Below are positions 36,956 through 45,240 of a stretch of 45,240 nt of DNA, in pieces. The notes under the pieces are model-generated. The model searched no databases. It saw nothing but the letters and a program-made list of their open reading frames with translations, and was not told where the DNA came from. Each line of letters starts with the position of its first letter. Position 1 is the first letter of the stretch. The stretch lies in assembly GCF_000333615.1 (NCBI RefSeq), contig NZ_BADL01000114.1:1-45240 (forward strand), read 5' to 3'. Origin of the DNA: Ideonella sp. B508-1 (GTDB lineage Bacteria > Pseudomonadota > Gammaproteobacteria > Burkholderiales > Burkholderiaceae_C). The position numbers and the translations under genes were made by a program.

Positions 36956-37999
36956 ATGTCCCTCATTCCCGCCACCATCCTCACCGGTTTTCTCGGCTCC
37001 GGCAAGACCACGCTGCTCAAGCGGGTGCTGTCCGAAGCCCACGGCCAGAAGATCGCCGTGATCGAAAACGAGTTCGGCGCGGAGAACATCGACAACGACA
37101 TCCTGGTGTCCGACACCCAGGAACAGATCATCCAGCTGAGCAACGGCTGCGTCTGCTGCACCATCCGCGAAGACCTGCGCAGCACCCTGTCGGACCTGGC
37201 CCAGCGCCGCCGCAAGGGCGAGCTCGACTTCGACCGCGTCGTGATCGAAACCACCGGTCTGGCCGACCCGGGCCCGGTGGCCCAGACCTTCTTCATGGAC
37301 GACGAGGTGGCCGAGAGCTTCCAGCTCGACTCCATCCTGACCCTGGTCGACGCGGTGCATGCCAACGAACAGCTCGACACCCGCCAGGAAGCGCGTCGCC
37401 AGGTGGGCTTTGCCGACCAGATCTTCATCAGCAAGACCGACCTGGTGAAGGACGAGGCCGTCGAGGCCCTGTCGCACCGGCTCAAGCACATGAACCCGCG
37501 TGCGCCGCAGCGCCGGGTGCATTTCGGCGAGGTGCCCATCGCCGAGGTCTTCGACCTCAAGGGCTTCAACCTCAACGCCAAGCTGGACATCGACCCTGAC
37601 TTCCTGAAGGCAGACGAGGGCCACGACCATCACCACCATGATCATGACCACGACCATGAACATGGCGAGCACTGCGACCACCCGCACCATCACCACCACG
37701 ACGACGATGTGAAGTCCTTCGTCTTCCGCACCAGCAAGCCGCTGTCGCCGGCCAAGCTGGAGGATTTCCTGGGCGCCATCGTGCAGGTGTACGGCCCCAA
37801 GATGCTGCGCTACAAGGGCGTGCTGTGCCTGAAAGGCAGCGAGCGCAAGGTGATCTTCCAGGGCGTGCACCAGCTCATGGGCAGCGACCTGGGCCCGAAG
37901 TGGGCCCCGGGCGAGGCCAAGGAGAGCAAGATGGTGTTCATCGGCATCGACCTGCCCAAGGAAATCCTGCTGCAGGGCCTGGAAGGCTGCATCGCCTGA
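36956..37999 (+). CDS. COG0523 (CobW-like) metallochaperone GTPase
   Basis: 347 residues. The P-loop GFLGSGKTT is at 11-19, the metal-binding CXCC at 65-68 (NGCVCCT), GTP-specificity SKTD at 159-162, and a His-rich loop at about 223-248 that would bind zinc or another metal. It hydrolyses GTP to hand metal to a client protein. The client is not known. The start at 36956 is chosen because the conserved frame begins MSLIPATILTGFLGSGK and CGGAG lies 10 bases upstream. It is upstream of dksA, whose zinc finger is degenerate. Confidence 0.93.
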   Translation: MSLIPATILTGFLGSGKTTLLKRVLSEAHGQKIAVIENEFGAENIDNDILVSDTQEQIIQLSNGCVCCTIREDLRSTLSDLAQRRRKGELDFDRVVIETTGLADPGPVAQTFFMDDEVAESFQLDSILTLVDAVHANEQLDTRQEARRQVGFADQIFISKTDLVKDEAVEALSHRLKHMNPRAPQRRVHFGEVPIAEVFDLKGFNLNAKLDIDPDFLKADEGHDHHHHDHDHDHEHGEHCDHPHHHHHDDDVKSFVFRTSKPLSPAKLEDFLGAIVQVYGPKMLRYKGVLCLKGSERKVIFQGVHQLMGSDLGPKWAPGEAKESKMVFIGIDLPKEILLQGLEGCIA

Positions 38000-38038
38000 C
38001 CAAGGCGCGGTGTGAAAGCCGCGCACGGTCAGGCTGGC

Positions 38039-38044
38039 TACAAT
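38039..38044 (+). promoter_or_regulatory. Possible dksA promoter -10 element
   Basis: TACAAT within GGCTACAATCCGCGCGC lies about 100 bp before the dksA GTG, followed by a very GC-rich stretch as in stringently controlled promoters. A good -35 was not seen. The leader between it and the gene also contains small hairpins (for example GTGGT/ACCAC and AAGGG/CCCTT). Low certainty. Confidence 0.35.
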
Positions 38045-38145
38045 CCGCGCGCCCGAACCCGCTGGCAGTGGTGGGAGAACCACAGCCCGCCTGCTCGGCA
38101 AGGGTATAAAGCCCTTTCACTCGCGCAATGGTGAGGAGACCGACC

Positions 38146-38820
38146 GTGAGCAAGACCCCGGCCAAAACGGCGATCCGGAGCAGCGACTCCGAGGCCGACA
38201 CCGCCAAGAAGCCCTCCGCCCGGGGGGCCGCCGCAAAATCGGCCGCCCCGCGTCCCGCCGCCGCGCCCATGGCATCCACGGCCAGCTTCAACGACCGTTT
38301 TTCCCCAGCGCCTCCCCCGGCCCGACCTGAACCCGAACCCATGAATGCAGTGAAGACCGCCACGAAGGCCGACCCGAAACTCGCCAACGCCTGGAAGACC
38401 AAGGCAGGCGGAGAGCTCACCGAAGCCGAACTTCTGGCCATGCCGGATTCGGAGTACATGAACGACAAGCAGCTGGAGTTCTTCCGCACCAAGCTGCAGG
38501 CCCTGAAGGACGACCTGCTGTCCAACGCCGGCCAGACCACCGAGAACCTGCGCGAAGACACCTCCATCGTCCCCGACCCGGCCGACCGCGCCACCATCGA
38601 GGAAGAGCACGCCCTGGAGCTGCGCACCCGAGACCGCGAGCGCAAGCTGCTCAAGAAGATCTCCCAGTCGCTGGCCCGCATCGAATCCGGCGAGTATGGT
38701 TACTGCGACGAGACGGGCGAACCCATCGGCCTGGGCCGCCTGCTGGCCCGTCCGACCGCCACGCTGTCGCTGGAAGCCCAGCAGCGCCGCGAGCTCAAGC
38801 AGAAGATGTTCGGGGACTGA
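38146..38820 (+). CDS. dksA: RNA polymerase-binding transcription factor DksA, Cys-poor type
   Basis: 224 residues. DksA enters the secondary channel of RNA polymerase and acts with ppGpp. The coiled-coil tip motif DPADRA (Asp144, Asp147, Ala149) and the following ELRTRDRERKLLKKI are normal. The zinc-finger positions are Cys187, Thr190, Ser208, Ala211, so only one of four Cys remains; this resembles the zinc-independent DksA2 type. The first 65 residues are an Ala/Pro/Lys-rich tail that shorter homologues lack. The GTG at 38146 is preferred because GAGGAG lies upstream; ATG 38128 is in frame. Confidence 0.9.
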   Translation: MSKTPAKTAIRSSDSEADTAKKPSARGAAAKSAAPRPAAAPMASTASFNDRFSPAPPPARPEPEPMNAVKTATKADPKLANAWKTKAGGELTEAELLAMPDSEYMNDKQLEFFRTKLQALKDDLLSNAGQTTENLREDTSIVPDPADRATIEEEHALELRTRDRERKLLKKISQSLARIESGEYGYCDETGEPIGLGRLLARPTATLSLEAQQRRELKQKMFGD

Positions 38821-38853
38821 TGCCCCCTTTTCTCCAGCAGCAAGGCAGGACCC

Positions 38854-40656
38854 ATGGCCAGCGGTAACGGAGACGGTGTGTTTCGCCGCATGGTCAAGCT
38901 GGTCGCCCAGCCGGCGCGCGATCTGATCAGCCGCCCGCCGGAAGCGGCGTCCAGCCAGTTTGCCGACGTCGAGAAGGCCGAACTCAAGGCCATGATCGAG
39001 CGCAAGCGGCGCAATGATTTCGTGCGCAAGCGCGAGCTGGACATGCTGCGGCGCATCCGCCGCGAAGGCCTCAACGCCGAGCAGGCCCAGGCCCTGAGCG
39101 CCTCCTCCCGCATCGACGACAGCGACGTCAAGGCCACGCTGCTGCCCGGCGGCCCGGACCGCAGCGTCAAGGCCAAGATCGACGCCATCGAACGCCAGAT
39201 GGTAGGCGTGGCCGGCAGCGCCGGGGCCCGTCTGCCCAAGGGGACGACCCCGCCCCCCATGCTGAACACCCCGGTGCCGCCGCCCAGCGTGCCGGTGCGC
39301 CAGCTGGCCACCCCGGCCCCCATCCCCACCCACAACGACGACGCCACCCGACCCATGGTCGACTGGCAGGAAACGGGGTTGCCGAAGACGGGCGAGCAGT
39401 TGCCGCCCGGCCTGCCCCCGGGCATCACGGTGCCCGTGCTGCACGACACCCTGCCGCCGCCGCTGGAACAGACGCCCAGCCACCCGGCGTCGCCCGCTCC
39501 CATGCCCGCGCCGACGGCAGCGACACCGGCCCCCACGGTGGCCCCGGTCGGCCTGGGGGCCGTGCCGGACATCGAGGTCAGCGAGATCTCCCACGACCAG
39601 GAACTGGACGAGGCGGTGATCGCCTTCGCCAACGCCGACTTCACCTTGTGCGAGCGCGCGCTGCGGCAGCTGACCGGCGCCGATGGCATCCGGCACGGCC
39701 ACAACGACACCTGGCTGGTGCTGTTCGACTTCTACCGCGCCACCGGCCAACAAGCCCGCTTCGACACCCTGACCAACGACTACGTGATGCAGCTGCAGCG
39801 CTCCGCGCCGCAGTGGTACTCCCTGCCCCAGTTGGTGGCCGAAGCCACGGCCGTGCCGATGCGCGGTCAGGCCAGCGACGTGCAGGTGGCCTGGGTCTGC
39901 CCGCCCGACCTGGACGCGGACGGAGTGGGGCAACTCGATTCCCAGACCCTGCAGCTGCCCCAGCCCTGGGCGCTGGACTGGAGCCGGCTCGAACACCTGG
40001 ATGCCGATGCGGCCGCCCGGCTGTACCGCCTGATGCAGGGCTGGGCCCGGCAGTCGCTGCAGATGCGCTGGCTGGGCACGGACCGCCTGTTCCAGGTGCT
40101 GCAGGACGCGGCGCCGGTGGGCATGCGCGATGCCGATCCGGCCTACTGGATGACGCGCATGGAAGCCCTGCGCCTGGTGAACCGGCCCGACCAGTTCGAC
40201 GAGGTGGCCATCGACTACTGCGTCACCTACGAGGTGTCGCCACCCAGCTGGGAACACACCCGCTGCACGGTGCGGCTGGACGGCGTCGGCGCAAGCACCC
40301 ACGCGGCCCCGCTGTCGGTGATCGGCGAGGCCATCACCACCTTCCAGGAACTGGGCGAAGGCGAAGGCAGCCTGAGCCTGACCACGCTGGAGTTGTCCGG
40401 CCAGCTGTCGGGTGACATCGGTGCCCTGCTGGAGGTGCTGGACAGCCGCCTAGGCGAGGCCCGACTGATCCACATCTCCTGCGCACTGCTGATCCGGGTC
40501 GACTTCATCGCGGCAGGCGATCTGCTCAACTGGGTCATCGCCAAGCGGGCCGAAGGCCGGCAGATCCGCTTCACCGAAGTCCACCGCCTGGTGGCGCTGA
40601 TGTTCCGCGCCATGGGCATCATCGAGCACGCCCCGGTGCAATTGCGCCAGGTCTGA
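38854..40656 (+). CDS. STAS-like domain protein, unknown
   Basis: 600 residues. A charged helical N-terminal part (RRNDFVRKRELDMLRRIRRE) is followed by a long Pro/Ala-rich linker (about 115-230). The C-terminal half is globular. The final 100 residues (LELSGQLSGDIGALLEVLDS, then ISCALLIRVDFIAAGDLLNWV) look like a STAS fold as in anti-anti-sigma proteins. No phosphorylatable Ser in the usual place was established. It sits between dksA and hslV, with 33 bp after dksA, which is a conserved position in this group as I recall. Function unknown. Confidence 0.7.
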   Translation: MASGNGDGVFRRMVKLVAQPARDLISRPPEAASSQFADVEKAELKAMIERKRRNDFVRKRELDMLRRIRREGLNAEQAQALSASSRIDDSDVKATLLPGGPDRSVKAKIDAIERQMVGVAGSAGARLPKGTTPPPMLNTPVPPPSVPVRQLATPAPIPTHNDDATRPMVDWQETGLPKTGEQLPPGLPPGITVPVLHDTLPPPLEQTPSHPASPAPMPAPTAATPAPTVAPVGLGAVPDIEVSEISHDQELDEAVIAFANADFTLCERALRQLTGADGIRHGHNDTWLVLFDFYRATGQQARFDTLTNDYVMQLQRSAPQWYSLPQLVAEATAVPMRGQASDVQVAWVCPPDLDADGVGQLDSQTLQLPQPWALDWSRLEHLDADAAARLYRLMQGWARQSLQMRWLGTDRLFQVLQDAAPVGMRDADPAYWMTRMEALRLVNRPDQFDEVAIDYCVTYEVSPPSWEHTRCTVRLDGVGASTHAAPLSVIGEAITTFQELGEGEGSLSLTTLELSGQLSGDIGALLEVLDSRLGEARLIHISCALLIRVDFIAAGDLLNWVIAKRAEGRQIRFTEVHRLVALMFRAMGIIEHAPVQLRQV

Positions 40657-40679
40657 AGGCACCCGCCCCTTCGGTGGGG

Positions 40680-40707
40680 CTTGAGATCCGCTCCGACGGC
40701 CCCAACT
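40680..40707 (+). promoter_or_regulatory. Probable sigma-32 (heat-shock) promoter of hslVU
   Basis: CTTGAGA (40680-40686), 13 bp, then CCCCAACT (40700-40707) fits the sigma-32 consensus CTTGAAA-N11-16-CCCCATNT. The ATG of hslV is at 40718, so the transcript would begin only a few bases before it, and there is no Shine-Dalgarno sequence. A GC-rich hairpin (GCCCC/GGGGC, 40665-40680) overlaps the -35 and may end the preceding gene. Confidence 0.55.
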
Positions 40708-40717
40708 ACGTCGGACG

Positions 40718-41269
40718 ATGAACACCTACCACGGCACCACCATCCTCAGCGTGCGCCGCCAGTTGCCCGACGGGCGCTGGCAGGTGGCCCTGGGCGGCGA
40801 CGGCCAGGTCACCCTGGGCCACACCGTCGTCAAGTCCAGCGCGCGCAAGGTCCGCAAGCTCCACCATGACCAGGTGCTGGCCGGCTTTGCCGGCGCCACG
40901 GCCGACGCCTTCACCCTGTTCGAGCGCTTCGAAGCCAAGCTGGAGAAGCACTCCGGCCACCTGGTGCGCGCGGCCATCGAGCTCACCCGCGACTGGCGCA
41001 CCGACAAGGTGCTGCGCAACCTGGAGGCCATGCTCGCCGTGGCCGACCGCGAGGCCTCGCTGATCATCACCGGCAACGGCGACGTGCTGGAGCCGGAGCT
41101 GGGCCTGGTGGCCATCGGCTCGGGCGGCGCCTATGCCCAGGCCGCGGCCAAGGCGCTGCTGCTGCACTCCGAGTTGGACGCCCCGACCATCGTCAAGAAG
41201 TCGCTGGAGATTGCCGGCGACATCTGCATCTACACCAACCAGAACCACACGATCGAGGTGCTGGAATGA
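40718..41269 (+). CDS. hslV: ATP-dependent protease subunit HslV
   Basis: 183 residues. Proteolytic ring of the HslUV (ClpYQ) protease. The catalytic threonine would be Thr7 in HGTTILS after removal of the short propeptide. [12 protein letters not shown] and [14 protein letters not shown] are typical. A short extra segment (QLPDGRW) after SVRR lengthens the first hairpin by about four residues. It overlaps hslU by ATGA. Confidence 0.96.
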   Translation: MNTYHGTTILSVRRQLPDGRWQVALGGDGQVTLGHTVVKSSARKVRKLHHDQVLAGFAGATADAFTLFERFEAKLEKHSGHLVRAAIELTRDWRTDKVLRNLEAMLAVADREASLIITGNGDVLEPELGLVAIGSGGAYAQAAAKALLLHSELDAPTIVKKSLEIAGDICIYTNQNHTIEVLE

Positions 41270-42639
41270 GCACGGACACGAGCACCGACACCCCCTCGAT
41301 GATGACGCCGCAGGAGATCGTCTCCGAGCTCGATCGCCACATCGTCGGCCAGAACGCCGCCAAGCGCGCGGTGGCCATCGCGCTGCGCAACCGCTGGCGG
41401 CGCCAGCAGGTGGAGCCCAAGCTGCGCGCCGAGATCACGCCCAAGAACATCCTGATGATCGGCCCGACCGGCGTGGGCAAGACCGAGATCGCCCGCCGCC
41501 TGGCCCAGCTGGCCGACGCCCCCTTCATCAAGGTGGAGGCAACCAAGTTCACCGAGGTGGGCTATGTGGGCAAGGACGTGGACACCATCGTCCGCGACCT
41601 GATGGAGGTGGCCATCAAGCAGGAGCGCGATGCCGCCATCCGCCGCCACCGCATGCGCGCCGAGGAAGCGGCCGAGGAACGCATCCTGGACATCCTGGTG
41701 CCGCCGCCGCGCCATGGCGGCGCGGAATTTGGTTTTGCCGCCTCCGTCGCCCCGGCCCCGGACAACACCGCCCGCCAGGTCATGCGCAAGCGCCTGCGCG
41801 AGGGCGCGCTGGACGACAAGGAGATCGAGCTGGAGCTGGCCGAGACCCGCGCCAATGTGGACATCGTCACGCCGCCAGGCATGGAGGAGATGGCCGAGCA
41901 GCTCAAGGGCCTGTTCTCGCAGATGGGCACGGCCAAGAAGACCCAGCGCAAGCTCAAGGTGGCCGAAGCCCTGCGCCAGCTGACCGACGAGGAAGCCGCC
42001 AAGCTGGTCAACGAGGACGACATCAAGGCCCGCGCCCTGCACAACGCCGAGCAGAACGGCATCGTCTTCATCGACGAGATCGACAAGGTGGCCACCCGCA
42101 GCAACACCCAGGGCAGCGATGTCTCGCGCCAGGGCGTGCAGCGCGACCTGCTGCCGCTGGTCGAAGGCACGACAGTGCAGACCAAGCACGGCATGGTCAA
42201 GACCGACCACATCCTGTTCATCGCCTCGGGTGCCTTCCACCTGGCCAAACCCAGCGACCTGATCCCCGAACTGCAGGGCCGCTTCCCGATCCGGGTGGAA
42301 CTGCAGGCCCTGTCGGTGGACGATTTCCAGGCCATTCTCTCGAGCACCCATGCCAACCTGGTGCGCCAGTACCAGGCCCTGCTGGCCACCGAAGGCGTCA
42401 CGCTGGAAATCGCGCCGGACGGCATCCGCCGACTGGCCGAGATCGCCTACGAGGTCAACGAGCGCACCGAGAACATCGGCGCGCGCCGCCTGGCCACGGT
42501 GATGGAGCGGCTGCTCGACGAGATCAGCTTCGACGCGCCGCGCCATGCCGGCCAGACGGTCACGCTGGACGCCGCCGCGGTGGGCGCCAAGCTGGGCGAG
42601 CTGGCCCACAATGAGGATCTGTCGCGTTACATCCTCTGA
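41266..42639 (+). CDS. hslU: ATP-dependent protease ATPase subunit HslU
   Basis: 457 residues. AAA+ ATPase that unfolds proteins for HslV. Walker A GPTGVGKT at 66-73, Walker [10 protein letters not shown] near 264-272, the GYVGKD pore loop (VGYVGKDVD) and the conserved C terminus DLSRYIL that docks into HslV. It starts inside the last codon of hslV. Full length. Confidence 0.97.
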   Translation: MSTDTSTDTPSMMTPQEIVSELDRHIVGQNAAKRAVAIALRNRWRRQQVEPKLRAEITPKNILMIGPTGVGKTEIARRLAQLADAPFIKVEATKFTEVGYVGKDVDTIVRDLMEVAIKQERDAAIRRHRMRAEEAAEERILDILVPPPRHGGAEFGFAASVAPAPDNTARQVMRKRLREGALDDKEIELELAETRANVDIVTPPGMEEMAEQLKGLFSQMGTAKKTQRKLKVAEALRQLTDEEAAKLVNEDDIKARALHNAEQNGIVFIDEIDKVATRSNTQGSDVSRQGVQRDLLPLVEGTTVQTKHGMVKTDHILFIASGAFHLAKPSDLIPELQGRFPIRVELQALSVDDFQAILSSTHANLVRQYQALLATEGVTLEIAPDGIRRLAEIAYEVNERTENIGARRLATVMERLLDEISFDAPRHAGQTVTLDAAAVGAKLGELAHNEDLSRYIL

Positions 42640-42662
42640 GGGGGCTTGACCGGGCGCAAGCC

Positions 42663-42677
42663 GGCGGGCCGCCCGCC
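42663..42677. other. Hairpin after hslU
   Basis: GGCGGG/CCCGCC, 6-bp stem with 3-base loop, 24 bp after the hslU stop and 18 bp before the next start. There is no T run, so at most a weak terminator. Confidence 0.3.
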
Positions 42678-42694
42678 TGCCCTAGGCTCATCGC

Positions 42695-43600
42695 ATGCCA
42701 CGCCCGCCTTCTCCGCCCGCGCCCCCCTCCGATTCCCAGGGCTTTGTCGACCGTGTCGCCAGCTGGGGCCTGAGCCCGGTGGCCGCCGACAACCCTCGGG
42801 CCCATCGGATCGAGCAGGCCTGGCGCTGGCCCATCATGGCGGTGCTGGTCTGCACCATCCCGGCCTTCTACGCCGAACTGCTGCAAGACCGGCCCTCCCA
42901 ACTGGCGGACATGGCCTATTTGGTGGCCGCCATGGTGGTGGGCTCGGCGCTGGCCCATGTCAGCTGGTACACCCGGCGCCCGCTGGCCCACCTGCTGGCC
43001 AACCCGACGGATGTGCTGCTGGTGTTCGGCCTGCTGGCGGCAGCCTTCATTCCCGACAGCCGCAGCTCCACCCTGGCGTTGGGCCTGCGGCTGCTGGTGG
43101 CTTTCCTCACCCTGCTTCGCATGGTGTGGGCCCAGCAGCACCTGGTCACGCGCGGGGGGGTGACCTACCTGCTCACGGTGTCACTGGGCGTGTTGCTGGC
43201 CTGCGGCCTGGGCTTCTGGTGGCTCGAGCCCACCACGCCCACGCTGGCCGATGGCATGTGGCTGGCCTTCACCACCGCAGCCACCGTGGGCTATGGCGAC
43301 GTGGTGCCCACCACCGCCGCCTCGAAGATCTTCTCCGTCTTCGTGGTGCTGCTGGGCTTCGGCGTGCTCACGCTGGTCACCGCCGCCATCGCCACCAAGT
43401 GGGTGGAGACCGAGGAGCGGCTGATCGAGCGGGAGATCATCCACGACATGCGCCACGAGATGGCACTGCTGCGGCGGGAACTGGCGGCGCTGCGCGCGGA
43501 GGTGAGCCACTACGTCGAAAGCCACTCTCCGGCCCGACCCGCAGGCTCACAGGGCCAGGCGGTGGGACTGGATCTGCAGCAGCCCGTCAAAAATGAGTGA
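42695..43600 (+). CDS. Potassium channel family protein
   Basis: 301 residues. Six hydrophobic helices, the last two flanking the selectivity filter TVGYGD (197-202). The region [16 protein letters not shown] is placed like a voltage-sensor S4 but has few positive residues. A cytoplasmic coiled coil follows ([19 protein letters not shown]). It likely forms a tetrameric K+ channel. The 3' end overlaps coaX by 54 bp in convergent orientation. Confidence 0.88.
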   Translation: MPRPPSPPAPPSDSQGFVDRVASWGLSPVAADNPRAHRIEQAWRWPIMAVLVCTIPAFYAELLQDRPSQLADMAYLVAAMVVGSALAHVSWYTRRPLAHLLANPTDVLLVFGLLAAAFIPDSRSSTLALGLRLLVAFLTLLRMVWAQQHLVTRGGVTYLLTVSLGVLLACGLGFWWLEPTTPTLADGMWLAFTTAATVGYGDVVPTTAASKIFSVFVVLLGFGVLTLVTAAIATKWVETEERLIEREIIHDMRHEMALLRRELAALRAEVSHYVESHSPARPAGSQGQAVGLDLQQPVKNE

Positions 43601-44317
43601 CTCCACGAGTTCGTGGGGCATGTCCAGGTAGGGCGCCACCTTCCAGCCGGCGCCGCCGGTCATCAGCAGCATCGGCTCCTCACCCTCGCTGTGCTCGGCC
43701 AGATGGCGGCGCATGCGGGCGATGGCCCCGGTGATGGCGTAGGTGCCGCCGCTGGTCAGCGCGTCGGAGGTGTTGGCCGGGAAGGGCACCACCTCGCCGG
43801 TGGGCACCCGCAGGCCGGCCGTGCCGCTTTCCAGGGCCCGCAGCATGATGCCGTGGCCCGGCAGGATCAAGCCGCCCAGGAAGCGGCCGTCGCGGTCCAG
43901 GGCATCGACCGTCACGGCCGTGCCCACCATCACCACCACCACCGGCCGCGCCGGCCCGCGCGCGAGCATGTGGCCGCGGGCGCCGATCAGCGCCACCCAG
44001 CGGTCCGCGCCCAGGCGCATCGGGTGGTCGTAGCCGTTGGTCACCCCAGCCTCGTGGGCCGAGGGCACCACCCAGCGCGGCGTCAGGTCCCACAACTCCA
44101 GCTGCTCCTCGACGCGACGGCGCACCGCCTCGCCGGCCACCACGCAACCCAGCATGGACGCCGGCACCGGCAGCGAGCGCCAGTCCTGCTCGGCCAGCAC
44201 ATCGATGTTCTCGAGAAACACCGCCCCCTGGGCCAGCACGGCCGCGCCAGGCTGGGGAGAGGCGTAGAGCGCCCACTTCAGCCGCGTGTTGCCGATATCG
44301 ATCGCCAGAAAACTCAT
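43547..44317 (-). CDS. coaX: Type III pantothenate kinase
   Basis: 256 residues. It phosphorylates pantothenate in coenzyme A synthesis. [15 protein letters not shown] at the N terminus, [30 protein letters not shown] and [11 protein letters not shown] match the CoaX fold. birA, often next to it, is not in the window. The start at 44317 lies 85 bp downstream of the sigma-factor stop. Confidence 0.94.
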   Translation of the reverse strand: MSFLAIDIGNTRLKWALYASPQPGAAVLAQGAVFLENIDVLAEQDWRSLPVPASMLGCVVAGEAVRRRVEEQLELWDLTPRWVVPSAHEAGVTNGYDHPMRLGADRWVALIGARGHMLARGPARPVVVVMVGTAVTVDALDRDGRFLGGLILPGHGIMLRALESGTAGLRVPTGEVVPFPANTSDALTSGGTYAITGAIARMRRHLAEHSEGEEPMLLMTGGAGWKVAPYLDMPHELVESLIFDGLLQIQSHRLAL

Positions 44318-44402
44318 CGCGGGTCCATCGCTGTCAGTCGGTCGAAGGGATTATCGACCCACGATGCCCTGGCCCGCCCCGGGGCCCGCCAGCGTCGCCA
44401 GT

Positions 44403-45240
44403 TCAGGCCCCGGCCACGGGGTCGACGGAGGTGCGCGACAGCACCTTCTGCATGAGCTCGCCCCAGCTGCCCGCCGGCGAGTGCGCCAGTTCGCGTTCGC
44501 GCTGGGAGATGAGGTCCTGGAAGGCCTGGGATTGCTTGTCGGGGTATCGATCCAGCGCGCGCTGGCGCGGCGGCTCGGCAAAGTGGGCCGCAGCCTTGCG
44601 CACCACCGAGTGGTAGATCTGCGAGACCCGGGACGGCGTGACCTTGAGCGACTTGGCCACCTCCACCGGGGTCAGCCCCACCCCCAGATAGGACTCGATG
44701 ACCATGCGCTCGCGCTCGGGCAGCTCGGCGAAGAACTGCTCCAGGCGGCGCAGCACGATGCCGGTGTCCACCCGCGCCTCGACCTCTTCCTGGGGGGTGG
44801 CCGGGTGGTGGCGGTGGCTGGCGTCGTCGGGCTCGTCATCCAGACTGCTCTGGTTGCGTCCCATCTGGTCGGCCTGCAGCAGCGCCTGCACCTCGTCCAT
44901 GTCCAGCTCGGTCAGCTCGGTCAGCTCGGCCAGCGTGGGCTCCTTGCCGTGGCGGCTGCGAAAGCGCTCGCGCGCGATCTGGATGACCTTGATCTTGCGC
45001 CGCTCGCTGCGGGAGAGGAAATCCATCTGGCGCAGCTCGTCGAGCATGGCGCCCTTCACGCGCATGCGCGCGTAGCGCACAAACGCCTGCTGGGCCTCTT
45101 CGGTCTCGCGGTCCCCCTCCCATTCGAAGTGACGGCCGCCTGCGCCACGGCGATCAGACCGACCTGGATCAGATCCGCGCGCTCCACGTTGGCAGGCAGA
45201 TGGCGCACCAGCGCCTGCGCCTGCTTGCGCACCCAGGATT
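44403..45240 (-). CDS. FliA-family (sigma-28-like) sigma factor, frameshifted and cut by window edge
   Basis: The downstream frame (from about 45134 to 44403) reads RHFEWEGDRETEEAQQAF, then RVKGAMLDELRQMDF and ends in a region-4 helix-turn-helix VAKSLKVTPSRVSQIYHSVV. Upstream of about 45134 the family-like sequence continues only in another frame: VRHLPANVERADLIQVGLIA then AQA. One extra base there (GCC CGT instead of GCCGT) would join them as LIAVAQAARHFEWEG. So the gene is broken by a one-base deletion or the base was missed in sequencing. Without the join, the 3' part could start only at the GTG at 45080 and would lack most of region 2. The role is probably motility or a related regulon. 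Confidence 0.75.
   Translation of the reverse strand, partial: ILGAQAGAGAGAPSACQRGARGSDPGRSDRRGAGGRHFEWEGDRETEEAQQAFVRYARMRVKGAMLDELRQMDFLSRSERRKIKVIQIARERFRSRHGKEPTLAELTELTELDMDEVQALLQADQMGRNQSSLDDEPDDASHRHHPATPQEEVEARVDTGIVLRRLEQFFAELPERERMVIESYLGVGLTPVEVAKSLKVTPSRVSQIYHSVVRKAAAHFAEPPRQRALDRYPDKQSQAFQDLISQRERELAHSPAGSWGELMQKVLSRTSVDPVAGA

Noticed and set aside
44370..44393. Terminator after the sigma-factor gene
   Set aside because: Only an imperfect GC-rich hairpin with an internal mismatch and no U run.

Overview
The window is about 45 kb of high-GC chromosomal DNA with dense, uniform coding. It carries no insertion sequence, phage gene, integrase, CRISPR array, tRNA or rRNA that I can see. 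The gene set points to a betaproteobacterium of the order Burkholderiales, probably near Rubrivivax, Leptothrix or Ideonella. This rests on the gene order corC-lnt-glyQ-glyS-gmhB-plsC, COG0523 GTPase-dksA-STAS protein-hslV-hslU, a LiuR-type regulator beside carbonic anhydrase-aceK-thiolase, and a Cys-poor DksA. The taxonomic call comes from family knowledge, not from a search.

Left third (1-16.4 kb). A lipid A flippase gene (msbA, cut by the window edge) overlaps a Cys-X5-Arg phosphatase gene. Next is a B12-dependent ribonucleotide reductase (nrdJ), separated from a divergent small Cys-rich protein by an intergenic region with an FNR-type box and repeated GCCAATCG elements. Then come an AI-2E-type permease, a DUF3016 protein, an AmpG-like MFS carrier and a YciI protein. 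On the minus strand follow an SDR, a nitronate monooxygenase-like flavoprotein, S-formylglutathione hydrolase and an oxalate/formate-type MFS antiporter. Divergent from these are an L-2-hydroxyglutarate oxidase-like flavoprotein and a periplasmic ligand-binding protein.

Middle (16.4-28.8 kb). An MHS-type MFS transporter has an unusual extracytoplasmic insert and a strong terminator. Four CTGA repeats at exact 11-bp intervals lie upstream of it. A minus-strand cluster encodes an HCCA/DsbA-fold isomerase, YbaK, a DUF1289 protein and a small DsbA-like protein, the last three translationally coupled. A minus-strand array follows: liuR-like regulator, can, aceK, thiolase, lysE, SDR, acyl-CoA dehydrogenase and ubiC. 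It ties acyl-CoA/acetyl-CoA breakdown to control of the glyoxylate branch (AceK) and CO2/bicarbonate supply.

Right third (28.8-45.2 kb). A compact minus-strand housekeeping run (corC, lnt, glyQ, glyS, gmhB, plsC, ygjP-like) ends in a clear terminator. It covers lipoprotein acylation, glycine tRNA charging, heptose and phospholipid synthesis. Going right on the plus strand are a COG0523 metal-chaperone GTPase, dksA, a 600-residue STAS-like protein, and hslVU behind a likely heat-shock promoter. A TVGYGD potassium channel, a type III pantothenate kinase and a FliA-family sigma factor broken by a one-base frameshift near the window edge complete it.

There is no obvious new defence or mobile system. 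The observations most worth following are the 11-bp-phased operator, the FNR-box gene pair, the GmhB-like protein lacking its nucleophile aspartate, and the coupled thioredoxin-fold/YbaK/DUF1289 cluster.
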